Source: Gilvimarinus japonicus
GTDB lineage: Bacteria; Pseudomonadota; Gammaproteobacteria; Pseudomonadales; Cellvibrionaceae
Direction of reading: 5' to 3'
Assembly: GCF_042847215.1 (NCBI RefSeq)
Contig: NZ_AP031500.1
Coordinates: 2,790,001 to 2,854,000 of the forward strand
Length of the DNA stretch: 64,000 nt
Under the pieces are notes generated by a model, which saw only the letters and a list, made by a program, of their open reading frames with translations, did no database searches and was not told where the DNA came from. Each line of letters opens with the position of its first letter. The first letter of the stretch is position 1. The translations under genes and the position numbers were made by a program. Positions 17,345-25,372 of this stretch are shown piece after piece.

Positions 17345-18688
17345 TTACTCAATATCAGGTGCGTCGCCAACTTTAAGCTCATCAAACTTAGCCGCCATAG
17401 TGGGGTTGCGTTTGGTGAGCTTTTTGACCGTCAGATCATCGGCTTTGTTGTTGGCTAAGCGCAGGTTATTCTCAGAGCCCAGCAGCGCGTCTTTGGTTTT
17501 TTGCAGGTGATTGATCGTTTTGTCAATCTCATCAATAGCCGTTTTAAACTTCTTAGAGGCCAACTCGTAATTGCGTGCAAAGCCTGTTTTAAAAGCGTCC
17601 AGATCGCTCTCAAAGTTGGTGATATCAATATTTTGTGATTTAACCAGCGCCAACTCGGCTTTATACTCTAGTGAGTTCTGGGCCGCATTGCGCAACAGCG
17701 TAATAATCGGAATAAAAAATTGTGGCCGAATGACATACATTTTAGGGTAACGGTGTGACACATCGACGATACCCGAGTTATACAGCTCGCTGTCGGGCTC
17801 TAACAGAGAGACCAGCACGGCGTACTCACAGCCTTTCTCGTTGCGATCTTTGTCGAGCTCTTTTAAAAAGTCTTCATTTTTCTTTTTTGTGGCGGTTTCA
17901 TCACTCTCGTTTTTCATCTCGAACATAATCGACACAGTTTCGGTGCCAGCATCGTCCGCGCTGCCTTCAACAATGCCGTAGTCGCGGAATATATAATCAC
18001 CTTTACTGCCGCTACGCGCGTCGTTATCCTTCTCAAAATAAGCTTTGGGAAACGCCGTGGCGCGAATTCGGTTAAACTCCGTCTCGCAGTGTTGCTCTAA
18101 GGTTTCGCCCACCATTTTGGTCGACAACCGAGCTTTCATATCCCGCAGGCGCTCGATCTCGCCCTCGCGATCTTTAATCTGGGCTTCGTAGCGCTCTCTC
18201 AGTGTGCTCGCCTCAAGCTGCTTTTCCCACTTCGCTCGCTCTAGCTCGCTTTGTAGGCTTTGTAACTGCGTCTCCTTGGCGGCTGTGGCCTGCTGTAGTT
18301 CGTGTAACCGTTTTGCCTCTGCCAATTCAGCGGCAGCTTTTTTATCTTGCGCCGCCTGTTTAAGCTCGTTTGCCAAACTATCACGCTCTTTCTCTAGGGC
18401 TGTTAACGCCTCCATTACGGCGAGCTTCTGGGCATCCTCACCCGCGGCCAGCTTAGCGTTCAGCTCTTTAATTTCGGCATCTTTTGCAGCAGAGGCTTTA
18501 TCCAACTCTCGGCTAATTTTGCTGGTGGCCAGCTCTACCGCGTTTTGCTTATCTTGCTCGGCCAGTTCCAACCGCTCATGTAATTGCTTTTCAAACTCGT
18601 GATCACGAACCTGCTTAAGGATATCGGCGTAGCCGGCCTCGTCGACCTTAAACGCCTTTTTGCAGTGGGGACAGTTAATTTCATGCAT
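17345..18688 (-). CDS. DUF2130 protein with zinc-finger start, coiled coil and nuclease-like domain
   Basis: A 447-residue protein. It begins with a CPHC knuckle (Cys6, Cys9) followed by a KVDEAGYADILKQVRDHEF segment, then a long highly charged coiled coil (about 25-205), then the DUF2130 domain. In that domain Asp230 (GSKGDYIF) and Glu256-x-Lys258 (FEMKNE) form a D...ExK pattern like PD-(D/E)XK nucleases. Family members are widespread in bacteria and of unknown role; the active-site likeness is my inference. It is transcribed in the same direction as the FMN reductase, 31 bp upstream of it. Confidence 0.82.
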   Translation of the reverse strand: MHEINCPHCKKAFKVDEAGYADILKQVRDHEFEKQLHERLELAEQDKQNAVELATSKISRELDKASAAKDAEIKELNAKLAAGEDAQKLAVMEALTALEKERDSLANELKQAAQDKKAAAELAEAKRLHELQQATAAKETQLQSLQSELERAKWEKQLEASTLRERYEAQIKDREGEIERLRDMKARLSTKMVGETLEQHCETEFNRIRATAFPKAYFEKDNDARSGSKGDYIFRDYGIVEGSADDAGTETVSIMFEMKNESDETATKKKNEDFLKELDKDRNEKGCEYAVLVSLLEPDSELYNSGIVDVSHRYPKMYVIRPQFFIPIITLLRNAAQNSLEYKAELALVKSQNIDITNFESDLDAFKTGFARNYELASKKFKTAIDEIDKTINHLQKTKDALLGSENNLRLANNKADDLTVKKLTKRNPTMAAKFDELKVGDAPDIE

Positions 18689-18864
18689 AAAGCTTTACCC
18701 GTATAGTCAACTCAGTCAAATTAGCTAGTTGCCTCAATTCGACCAGCAAACTCAATTAAGTGTTCTCTGAGGTTAATTAGAAACGATAAAATAGACCCGC
18801 AGCATATAGCGGCGACTGCTTTTGAGCTAGCCTCACAACAACGTAAAAAGCAATTTTAAGGCAC

Positions 18865-19653
18865 TCAACCGACAACGGTTGGCGGCAAATAAATGGTAAA
18901 TTCATTTAACGGTTCAACTAAAATGCTGTAGGGGTGGTTTTGCTCTGCTTCATAAACGATCCCAAGATCTGACAAAAGCTTAAATCTAGCCGACACTAAG
19001 CTCGCCGGTGTAACGGCTAGCTCTTTATGCCAAACCCTGTAAGTCCCAAGCTTACCGTCTCTGCGAAAGTAAAACCCTGCGAGCGGATGAGTAAGGTAAA
19101 CCAGTGCCGATTCAGTATCCGGAAACCCTGGAAAATCAAAAACCTCCTCACTCGATTGGTGTAACACCACAGACGCATCTGCCCAGCTAGAGCAAGTCTC
19201 CATTGCGTATTGTTCGTACAAACCGCTCGCCTGGTTCACGCGACAATCAAATTTTACGTTACCAGCATGCCATGGGAGATTCCATAGATACCGCGGAACG
19301 GCTAACGTCCATGAATCCAGTACTGTGCCTAAAAACCAGACACAACGCTCATTGGTTAGTTGATCAACGATGTAAATCCGATAGTTTGTTTGTCCCATAG
19401 TAAACTTGGGAAACGGAAAAACCGCTGATGTAAAATCAACATCGATAAACGGCACCACCGAGATAAGCCCCATTTGCTGGCCGTCAATATCAACAACGTC
19501 TAGTCGAAACCTGTCTGGAAAAAGGCCTTCAAACCTATCAGCTGGAACCGCGTACGTAATAATAGCGAAATGCTGCAAGCCACAGCGAACATCGATACCC
19601 TTTGGCTTAGGTCTCTCTATGAGATAATCCGCCATCTTTCGCAACGTTTGCAT
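18865..19653 (-). CDS. DUF2071 (acetoacetate decarboxylase-like) protein
   Basis: A 262-residue protein whose blocks QHFAIITYAVPADRFEGLFP, NYRIYIVDQ, WFLGTVLDSW and TYRVWHKEL fit the DUF2071/YqjF-like group related to acetoacetate decarboxylase. The function is unknown. AAGGAG five bases before the ATG makes the start secure. It lies 45 bp downstream of a GFA gene on the same strand, so the two may be cotranscribed. Confidence 0.7.
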   Translation of the reverse strand: MQTLRKMADYLIERPKPKGIDVRCGLQHFAIITYAVPADRFEGLFPDRFRLDVVDIDGQQMGLISVVPFIDVDFTSAVFPFPKFTMGQTNYRIYIVDQLTNERCVWFLGTVLDSWTLAVPRYLWNLPWHAGNVKFDCRVNQASGLYEQYAMETCSSWADASVVLHQSSEEVFDFPGFPDTESALVYLTHPLAGFYFRRDGKLGTYRVWHKELAVTPASLVSARFKLLSDLGIVYEAEQNHPYSILVEPLNEFTIYLPPTVVG

Positions 19654-19698
19654 CGCAACTCCTTGATCACTGTGGCGAATAATTTAGCCGCAACGGGC

Positions 19699-20106
19699 TT
19701 AAGGCTGTTTATCGTATACCGCGACGCCGTCGGGAATCACATACCAATCTTGTTTTTCGCTTACCCACACATGGGCGGTCGGTTTGATAATGCGGGTATC
19801 CGATAAGTTAGCGGGTTTAAGTTTAATCTTATCGGGCTCTTGCGGGTTAAAGTGATAGATTCTGTTACCGCAGGTAGGACAAAACTTTGCCCCATTCGTG
19901 TTGCCACTATCGGCGATTCTGCGCCACTCGGCCATCTCTCCTTGAAACTCAACAGCATCAACATTCACCACAGCGGTAATACTAAACGCACTGGTCGAGA
20001 GCTTTTGACACGCTTTGCAGTGACATGCCACCACCATCAAAGGCTCTGCTAACAACTGATAGGTTACGCCGCCACATTGGCAGGCTCCGTCAATAGGGTA
20101 TTGCAT
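19699..20106 (-). CDS. GFA-family zinc protein
   Basis: A 135-residue protein with the GFA zinc sites CQCGG (N-terminal), CHCKACQ and CPTCG. The family is named after glutathione-dependent formaldehyde-activating enzyme, but most members have unknown substrates. GGAG lies about 12 bases before the ATG. A second, different GFA gene occurs at 28.8 kb. Confidence 0.85.
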   Translation of the reverse strand: MQYPIDGACQCGGVTYQLLAEPLMVVACHCKACQKLSTSAFSITAVVNVDAVEFQGEMAEWRRIADSGNTNGAKFCPTCGNRIYHFNPQEPDKIKLKPANLSDTRIIKPTAHVWVSEKQDWYVIPDGVAVYDKQP

Positions 20107-20450
20107 ACTTGCGCGAAAGCTCCTTTATCTGTCTTGAATGTCACCGAAAATGTCGCTTAAACGCAACCGGTACATTGGCGGCGAGTGGCTGGCTGGATCG
20201 CAACCACAAGGCTTAGTTTACCTCGGCCAACGCCCCTCAATATTACCTTAAGAAGGGTCAGCTCGGGAGTCGGCAGCAATGTTCGCTGGCGGCTACAGCA
20301 CTAACTCGCGGATTTTGTTATCTGCTCCGCAAAGTAAAAGGACTCTGGTACTAGGCGTTAGCATTAATTACTGCTACGCTATTTGTAGGACTATACTACA
20401 AATAGCGTTAGGGACAACAAAACCTCCAATAATGATAAAAGGGTTAGCTT
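20107..20450. promoter_or_regulatory. intergenic region upstream of the GH43 gene
   Basis: A 344-bp gene-free stretch between divergent genes. It contains one clear structure, the perfect inverted repeat at 20377-20407. No tRNA or credible ORF is seen. Confidence 0.5.
20377..20407. promoter_or_regulatory. perfect 12-bp inverted repeat (possible operator)
   Basis: CGCTATTTGTAG and CTACAAATAGCG flank a 7-base spacer GACTATA. The downstream arm ends 43 bp before the GH43 start. There is no T-run, so an operator is more likely than a terminator. The responsible regulator is unknown. Confidence 0.6.
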
Positions 20451-21845
20451 ATGTTCCATTCCATACGTGATATTGCGCGTAACACCCTACGCGCCGGCAT
20501 TTTTAGCTTAATGGCTGTCTCAGGTCTAGCCAGCGCACTCAATTTGTCTGGCATCACCAACTCCCACGACCCCTCCACCCTCACCAGAGACGGCAACACC
20601 TATTTTCAGTTCACCACCGGCGATGGTATTTGGTTCTCGCGATCAACCGATATGGTGAGCTGGGGTAACCCAGGTACAGTATTTGGCGCTGGCTGGCCTA
20701 GCTGGATTAACGACGCCGTACCGGGCTTTGCAGGCCACTTTTGGGCGCCGGATATTATTCAAATGGGCGATTACTATTACCTTTATTACTCAGCATCTAC
20801 TTTTGGCAGCTCGCGCTCAGCCATTGGCGTGGTGCGCACAGAATCGTTAACCAACCCCAACTGGCAAGACTTGGGAGTAGTCGTGCAATCTTACGGTGGC
20901 GGCGGTGAAATTAACGCCATCGACCCCGCGCTAATGCGCGATCACGATGGTCGCGTGTATATGTCTTACGGCTCTTGGTTTGGAGGCCTAGGGGTTGCCG
21001 AAATTAACCAAAACACCGGTAAATTATCGTCATCTGTGCAGCATATTTTCGGCGGCGGCCATCAGTCGATTGAAGCACCCTACATTACCCGCAACGGCGA
21101 CTTCTATTACCTGTTTTTCACTCGCGGCAACTGCTGCCAAGGCGTTAACAGTACCTATCGGGTTCAAGTAGCTCGCTCTAGCAGCATTTTTGGTCCCTAT
21201 ACTGGTGAGCGCAATTTAATGCCCAATGTTAACGGCAACCGCAAAGGGCCCGGTCATATTGGCATTATTAAGCAAGATGGTTGTAACTACACCAGTACTC
21301 ACTACTACGACCTAAACGATAACGGCGCCGCTAAACTCGACATTCAGCGCATGGACTTCGTTGGCGGGTGGCCCACTATGACCAGCAACTTCAGCTCTAT
21401 CCATAGCTGCGGCGGCTACAGTGAAGGCTTGTATCAACTGCAGTCCCGTCACAGTGGCAAAGCACTAGAGGTGGAAAATGCCTCAATCGACAATGGTGGC
21501 AATGTGGTGCAATACGACTTTAACGACTGGCTGCACCAAAAATGGTACTTAGTAGATCACGGTACAGGCACCTATAGCCTAATTAACGCCTTAAGCCAAA
21601 AAAGCTTAGATATCTGGGAGCAAAGCAGTGCCAACGGCGCAAACATTGCCCAGTGGGACTACTGGGGCGGCGCTGGCCAAAAGTGGCGCTTAAACTCGGT
21701 CGCGGGAAACAGCGTTGAAATTGAGTCGGACCTCAGCAATAAGCTGCTTGATGTCAGCGCCAACAGTACAGCCAATGGCGCCAATATCCTGCAGTGGAGC
21801 CGCACCGGAGGCTATAACCAACACTGGCTAATGTTGCGTCAATAA
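20451..21845 (+). CDS. secreted GH43 endo-arabinanase-like enzyme with ricin-type lectin domain
   Basis: A 464-residue protein. Signal peptide: residues 1-29, ending GLASA. Residues 32-320 form a five-blade GH43 domain with the three expected acids: Asp40 (NSHDPS, base), Asp158 (AIDPAL, pKa modulator) and Glu208 (SIEAPYI, general acid). HFWAPDI and the overall form point to arabinan endo-1,5-alpha-L-arabinanases. Residues about 328-464 are a ricin B-like beta-trefoil (CBM13 type), seen as repeats of SGKALEVEN, QKSLDIWEQ and NKLLDVSANS with QW/QHW ends. It acts outside the cell on arabinan side chains of pectin. The upstream palindrome may control it. Confidence 0.88.
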   Translation: MFHSIRDIARNTLRAGIFSLMAVSGLASALNLSGITNSHDPSTLTRDGNTYFQFTTGDGIWFSRSTDMVSWGNPGTVFGAGWPSWINDAVPGFAGHFWAPDIIQMGDYYYLYYSASTFGSSRSAIGVVRTESLTNPNWQDLGVVVQSYGGGGEINAIDPALMRDHDGRVYMSYGSWFGGLGVAEINQNTGKLSSSVQHIFGGGHQSIEAPYITRNGDFYYLFFTRGNCCQGVNSTYRVQVARSSSIFGPYTGERNLMPNVNGNRKGPGHIGIIKQDGCNYTSTHYYDLNDNGAAKLDIQRMDFVGGWPTMTSNFSSIHSCGGYSEGLYQLQSRHSGKALEVENASIDNGGNVVQYDFNDWLHQKWYLVDHGTGTYSLINALSQKSLDIWEQSSANGANIAQWDYWGGAGQKWRLNSVAGNSVEIESDLSNKLLDVSANSTANGANILQWSRTGGYNQHWLMLRQ

Positions 21846-21863
21846 CTTTGATCTGTGTGGGCA

Positions 21864-21900
21864 GCCTCGATAAATCGGGCACTTACCGGTTTATCGAGGC
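21864..21900 (+). terminator. hairpin after the GH43 gene
   Basis: GCCTCGATAAA and TTTATCGAGGC form an 11-bp perfect stem with a 15-base loop 18 bp past the stop. There is no U-tract, so termination efficiency is uncertain. Confidence 0.55.
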
Positions 21901-22009
21901 GCTAGTGACACCGCCCATGCTTTGGGACAAACTCAATCAATGTCGTCGCCCCAGACAATAAAACCACGCGGCCACTGTTAATTGCTCTTTGTTTTTAGCC
22001 TTTACTAAA

Positions 22010-22939
22010 TCAGGCTCTACTCTCTATCGCTACGCTGGAGCGCATAATGGCCGCGTCTTTACCCGGTGGCGCGCCGAACAGTTTGCGGTAATCACGGCTA
22101 AACTGCGACGGGCTTTCGTAACCGACTTTGTAACCCACACCGGCGACTTCATGCTCGCTTAACAGTAATCGTCTGGCTTCTTGCAGGCGCACCTGCTTTT
22201 GAAATTGGACCGGTGTCATTTGTGTTATGGCTTTAAAGTGGCGATAAAACGACGCCGGGCTCATCGAGGCCATATCGGCTAAATTCGCCACTTTAAACGC
22301 TTTGGCGTAATGGGCCCGCATCCAAGCGGTAACTTGGCCGATACGGGCCGTTTCACTATCCTGCAACCCCGCTTGCAGCAATGCAGCGCCCATAGGTGAG
22401 CACAGCAAACGCCAGCAGATTTCACGGCGAATCAAAGGCTCAAGTACCGCTTGATCTGCCGGCTGCTGACAAAGCGCCAGCAAGCGCGTGAGAGGATCGA
22501 GCACCTCAGGCGGCGCTGCGCCTTTTACCAATGCTGCCCGCTTAACACGACTATGGGCCACACCTGGATGCGCCAGCAACAACTCCGAGACCATCGCCGG
22601 ATCAATCGCCAAGCTCAGCGCCAAATAGGGCTGCTCGGCACTGGCCTGAGTAATACGCGAATTAACCGGCACATTTACCGAAGCCACTAAACATTGCCCG
22701 CTGTGATATTCCAGTGCAGTCTCGCCTATCGCACTGGACTTACTGCCCTGCAGCACGAGGCAGAACGAGGTTTGATACACCGCGCGAATCGTACCGCTGG
22801 GCTCCGTTGCGCGGGTCAGGCGCAGCCCGTCAATGGCGCACTCGTGGCCGCCGCTCAACCATTGCTGCTCGACCATTGCCTGCAATGTGGCAAAAGCAGT
22901 CCGATCATCGAATACGTGCGGGGGTAAATCACTCACCAT
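22010..22939 (-). CDS. AraC-family transcriptional regulator
   Basis: A 309-residue regulator with an AraC_N-type sensor domain (CLVLQGSKSSAIGETALEY) and a C-terminal pair of helix-turn-helix motifs (about residues 205-305; VANLADMASMSPASFYRHFK and AGVGYKVGYESPSQFSRDYR). I use the ATG at 22939; an in-frame extension to 22981 has no better site. It is divergent from the aldo/keto reductase across about 220 bp. This arrangement is common for AraC_N regulators that induce a neighbouring reductase, so that gene is the likely target. Confidence 0.88.
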   Translation of the reverse strand: MVSDLPPHVFDDRTAFATLQAMVEQQWLSGGHECAIDGLRLTRATEPSGTIRAVYQTSFCLVLQGSKSSAIGETALEYHSGQCLVASVNVPVNSRITQASAEQPYLALSLAIDPAMVSELLLAHPGVAHSRVKRAALVKGAAPPEVLDPLTRLLALCQQPADQAVLEPLIRREICWRLLCSPMGAALLQAGLQDSETARIGQVTAWMRAHYAKAFKVANLADMASMSPASFYRHFKAITQMTPVQFQKQVRLQEARRLLLSEHEVAGVGYKVGYESPSQFSRDYRKLFGAPPGKDAAIMRSSVAIESRA

Positions 22940-23157
22940 TACTATCTCGCCTTTAACGTTGGATGCAATCGCCCAATACACCGAGTCTTAACGATCTACA
23001 GCATACGCTGATTGCCATAACCCGAGCAGCCCAGAAACCCGACTTGATAGAATTGTGCATGAATGCGAGAGTTTCTGCCTGCCACTTTTGGCGCAAGCGC
23101 CTTAGTATGATCGTAACGCTGCACCAGCGGCCTTCACTAGATTACGAGGTAACCCCA

Positions 23158-24228
23158 ATGACAACACCATCACAAGACTCCCCGCTTGCCATGCACACCT
23201 TAGGTCACTCTGGCTTGTTTGTTTCCGAGCTGTGCCTAGGCACCATGACCTTTGGTGGCGGCGATGACATGTGGGGCAAAATTGGCAAGTTGCAACAGCG
23301 CGACGCCGACGAGCTAGTCGAATTAGCGCTGGCCAACGGCATTAACTTTATTGACACCGCCAATGTCTATAGTGGCGGCAACAGCGAGGCGATACTCGGC
23401 CAAACGCTAAAAAACCTTAATGTTCCGCGCGAGGACATAGTGCTAGCCACCAAAGTACTAGGGCCGATGGGCGAAGGCCCCAATCATCGCGGCGCATCGC
23501 GCGGGCACATTCTCACCCAGTGCAAAGCCAGCCTAAAGCGGCTGCAAACAGACTACATCGACCTCTACCAAATTCACGGCTTCGACCCGGCCACACCGAT
23601 AACCGAAACCCTTGAGGCGCTCAACACCTTGGTGCAGCACGGCCACGTACATCACATCGGGCTCTCCAACTGGGCCGCCTGGCAAGTAATGAAAGCGGTA
23701 GGCATCGCCGAGGCGCGCCGCCTTTGCCCTATCGTGTCGCTACAAGCTTATTACACCTTGGTAGGGCGCGATTTGGAGCGCGAAATCATTCCCATGCTGC
23801 AATCGGAAGACATTGGCCTGATGGTCTGGAGCCCATTGGCGGGCGGTTATTTATCGGGTAAATACGAAGGGCCAGATGCCTCCGGGCAAAACCGCCGCAC
23901 CCAGTTTGATTTTCCGCCGGTTAACCACGAGCGCGGCAGCCAAGTGATTGCCACCATGCGCGAGATCGCCGTAGGCAAAGAACTCGACGGCAAACCCGTT
24001 AGCGCTGCCCAAATAGCTCTGGCGTGGCTGCTACACCAACGCGCCGTCAGCAGCGTTATTGTCGGAGCCAAACGAGCAGATCAACTGTTGGATAATATTC
24101 ACGCTGCTCGCATTCGCTTAAGCGAGGGCGAGCTCACCGCGCTGGATAACGTCAGTCGCCTACCCGCCGAATACCCCGGCTGGATGATCGAGAGGCAGGG
24201 CGAGTATCGCGCCCATATGAATCAGTAA
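23158..24228 (+). CDS. aldo/keto reductase
   Basis: A 356-residue AKR-superfamily enzyme. The start is the ATG at 23158 after CGAGGTAA, giving the usual N-terminus before the LGHSGLFVSELCLGTMTFGGG strand. Catalytic tetrad: Asp and Tyr in FIDTANVYSGG, Lys in LATKVLG, His in YQIHGFD. IVGAKRADQLLDNI is the NADPH-phosphate site. Closest in look to the oxidoreductases often annotated as YajO or Tas-like. It is probably regulated by the divergent AraC-type protein. Confidence 0.88.
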   Translation: MTTPSQDSPLAMHTLGHSGLFVSELCLGTMTFGGGDDMWGKIGKLQQRDADELVELALANGINFIDTANVYSGGNSEAILGQTLKNLNVPREDIVLATKVLGPMGEGPNHRGASRGHILTQCKASLKRLQTDYIDLYQIHGFDPATPITETLEALNTLVQHGHVHHIGLSNWAAWQVMKAVGIAEARRLCPIVSLQAYYTLVGRDLEREIIPMLQSEDIGLMVWSPLAGGYLSGKYEGPDASGQNRRTQFDFPPVNHERGSQVIATMREIAVGKELDGKPVSAAQIALAWLLHQRAVSSVIVGAKRADQLLDNIHAARIRLSEGELTALDNVSRLPAEYPGWMIERQGEYRAHMNQ

Positions 24229-24270
24229 TGGCGTTTTCTGGTAAGGCTGAGTGTTATTGATTTTATAATA

Positions 24271-24299
24271 TTGACTGCCTCAGGGCCTGAGGCAGTCAA
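24271..24299 (+). terminator. strong hairpin after the aldo/keto reductase gene
   Basis: TTGACTGCCTCAGG and CCTGAGGCAGTCAA are exact complements around a single G. The structure lies 43 bp past the stop and lacks a T-run. It may be a terminator with a frayed tip or, given its symmetry, a protein-binding palindrome. Confidence 0.5.
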
Positions 24300-24417
24300 C
24301 GGCACCAAGCTGCTTAGGTTAACACCCCGCGACTTGTCACTCCGCATACCACTGCGTTAATCTGTTTCGTTATTGCTGGTTCGCCCAGCCACCTGCTCCA
24401 ATACTATCGAGGCGCCC

Positions 24418-24687
24418 GTGTTCCGCTACTTAAAGATTTTTAGCTGGTTTTTATTTACTTTTGCCATTGTGGGCATCATTGCGCTGCTGGCTGGCATGGA
24501 GCCAACAGTCACCACCGCGCGCAAAGCACTCGGTCTTATGGCTATGCAAGTGGGCGTATCCTCGCTAATACTCATCGGGTTTAGACTAAACAAAGCCGAG
24601 CAACTACCTACCAAAGCACTGCTGTACGGTGGCTGGGCACTGATTTTTGTGCTCGTGGTCGTGGGGCAGGTTTGGCTTAATGTTTGA
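24418..24687 (+). CDS. small membrane protein, unknown function
   Basis: An 89-residue protein with three hydrophobic helices (about 9-25, 41-59 and 70-86) and few charged residues. I prefer the GTG at 24418, which has GAGG 6 bases upstream, over the longer frame opening at 24373. No family recognised. It is convergent with the YCII-like gene. Confidence 0.55.
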   Translation: MFRYLKIFSWFLFTFAIVGIIALLAGMEPTVTTARKALGLMAMQVGVSSLILIGFRLNKAEQLPTKALLYGGWALIFVLVVVGQVWLNV

Positions 24688-24704
24688 CGGGTTTATACCC
24701 TACT

Positions 24705-25019
24705 TTAAAATGGGTGAACCTCAATCACGCCCCCAGCCCGCGCGCAGGGCGTATTCGCCACCAGGTCGATAACGGTTTCAAGGCGTTCTGCCTCGATAAT
24801 GTAAAAACCGGCCAGCGGTAATCCACTCTGATGCGGCCCGTCTTTAACCTCAAAATCATTACCCCAGTGACGTACCGATGTTACCTGAGGGCGAACCGCA
24901 ACCACAGTCGCACCGCCGTCTCTGATAAACTCGTCTTGCGCTAATACATCGGTTTTTTCATCATCGCTTAGTAAATTCCAACCGTCTTCGTCACCGAATG
25001 CCAGACACAGAAACTTCAC
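24705..25019 (-). CDS. YCII/DGPF-domain protein
   Basis: A 104-residue protein of the YCII-related fold (MKFLCLAFGDEDGW, TVVAVRPQVTSVRHW, VKDGPHQSGLPLAGFYIIEA, GVIEVHPF). The KDGPF-like segment gives the DGPF family its name. Such proteins often sit near ECF sigma factors, but none is adjacent here. The start is GTG with AGGAGGG upstream. Function unknown. Confidence 0.75.
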   Translation of the reverse strand: MKFLCLAFGDEDGWNLLSDDEKTDVLAQDEFIRDGGATVVAVRPQVTSVRHWGNDFEVKDGPHQSGLPLAGFYIIEAERLETVIDLVANTPCARAGGVIEVHPF

Positions 25020-25372
25020 CTTTTAGCCCTCCTAGTATTGTGTATGATTAACCACAATAAATAGTCGACTAACAAGAGCGACTTTCGACACACCACCTTG
25101 TGCCGGCTTTACAATGGAAGCCTCTACGTTTTTTACGTGGCGCGCAAATGTACCAATTAATACCGACGTAATTTGCAGGAGCTCCAGAAAACTTAACGTA
25201 GGCACTTTTATTTTAGCCCTGCGTTTAACGTTTACATTACAAAAAAGATCAAGAGGGTCAGCTCGTAAATTCTCGCCGCCCCTATGATCTATACACCGAA
25301 GAAGAATATCGCCCGGTGACGGCACACTAATCTTAAGCCAAGATTTGACCCATTCAGTATGACCTAGTCAGT
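25020..25372. other. gene-poor intergenic region
   Basis: About 350 bp without a convincing gene. A 97-codon minus-strand frame (25032-25325) has no ribosome site and no recognisable domain. The plus strand contains a short run encoding YDLYTEEEYRPV that may be a decayed gene fragment, but nothing else supports it. Confidence 0.4.

Noticed and set aside
25032..25325. 97-codon minus-strand frame
   Set aside because: No ribosome site, no family likeness, ordinary intergenic composition.
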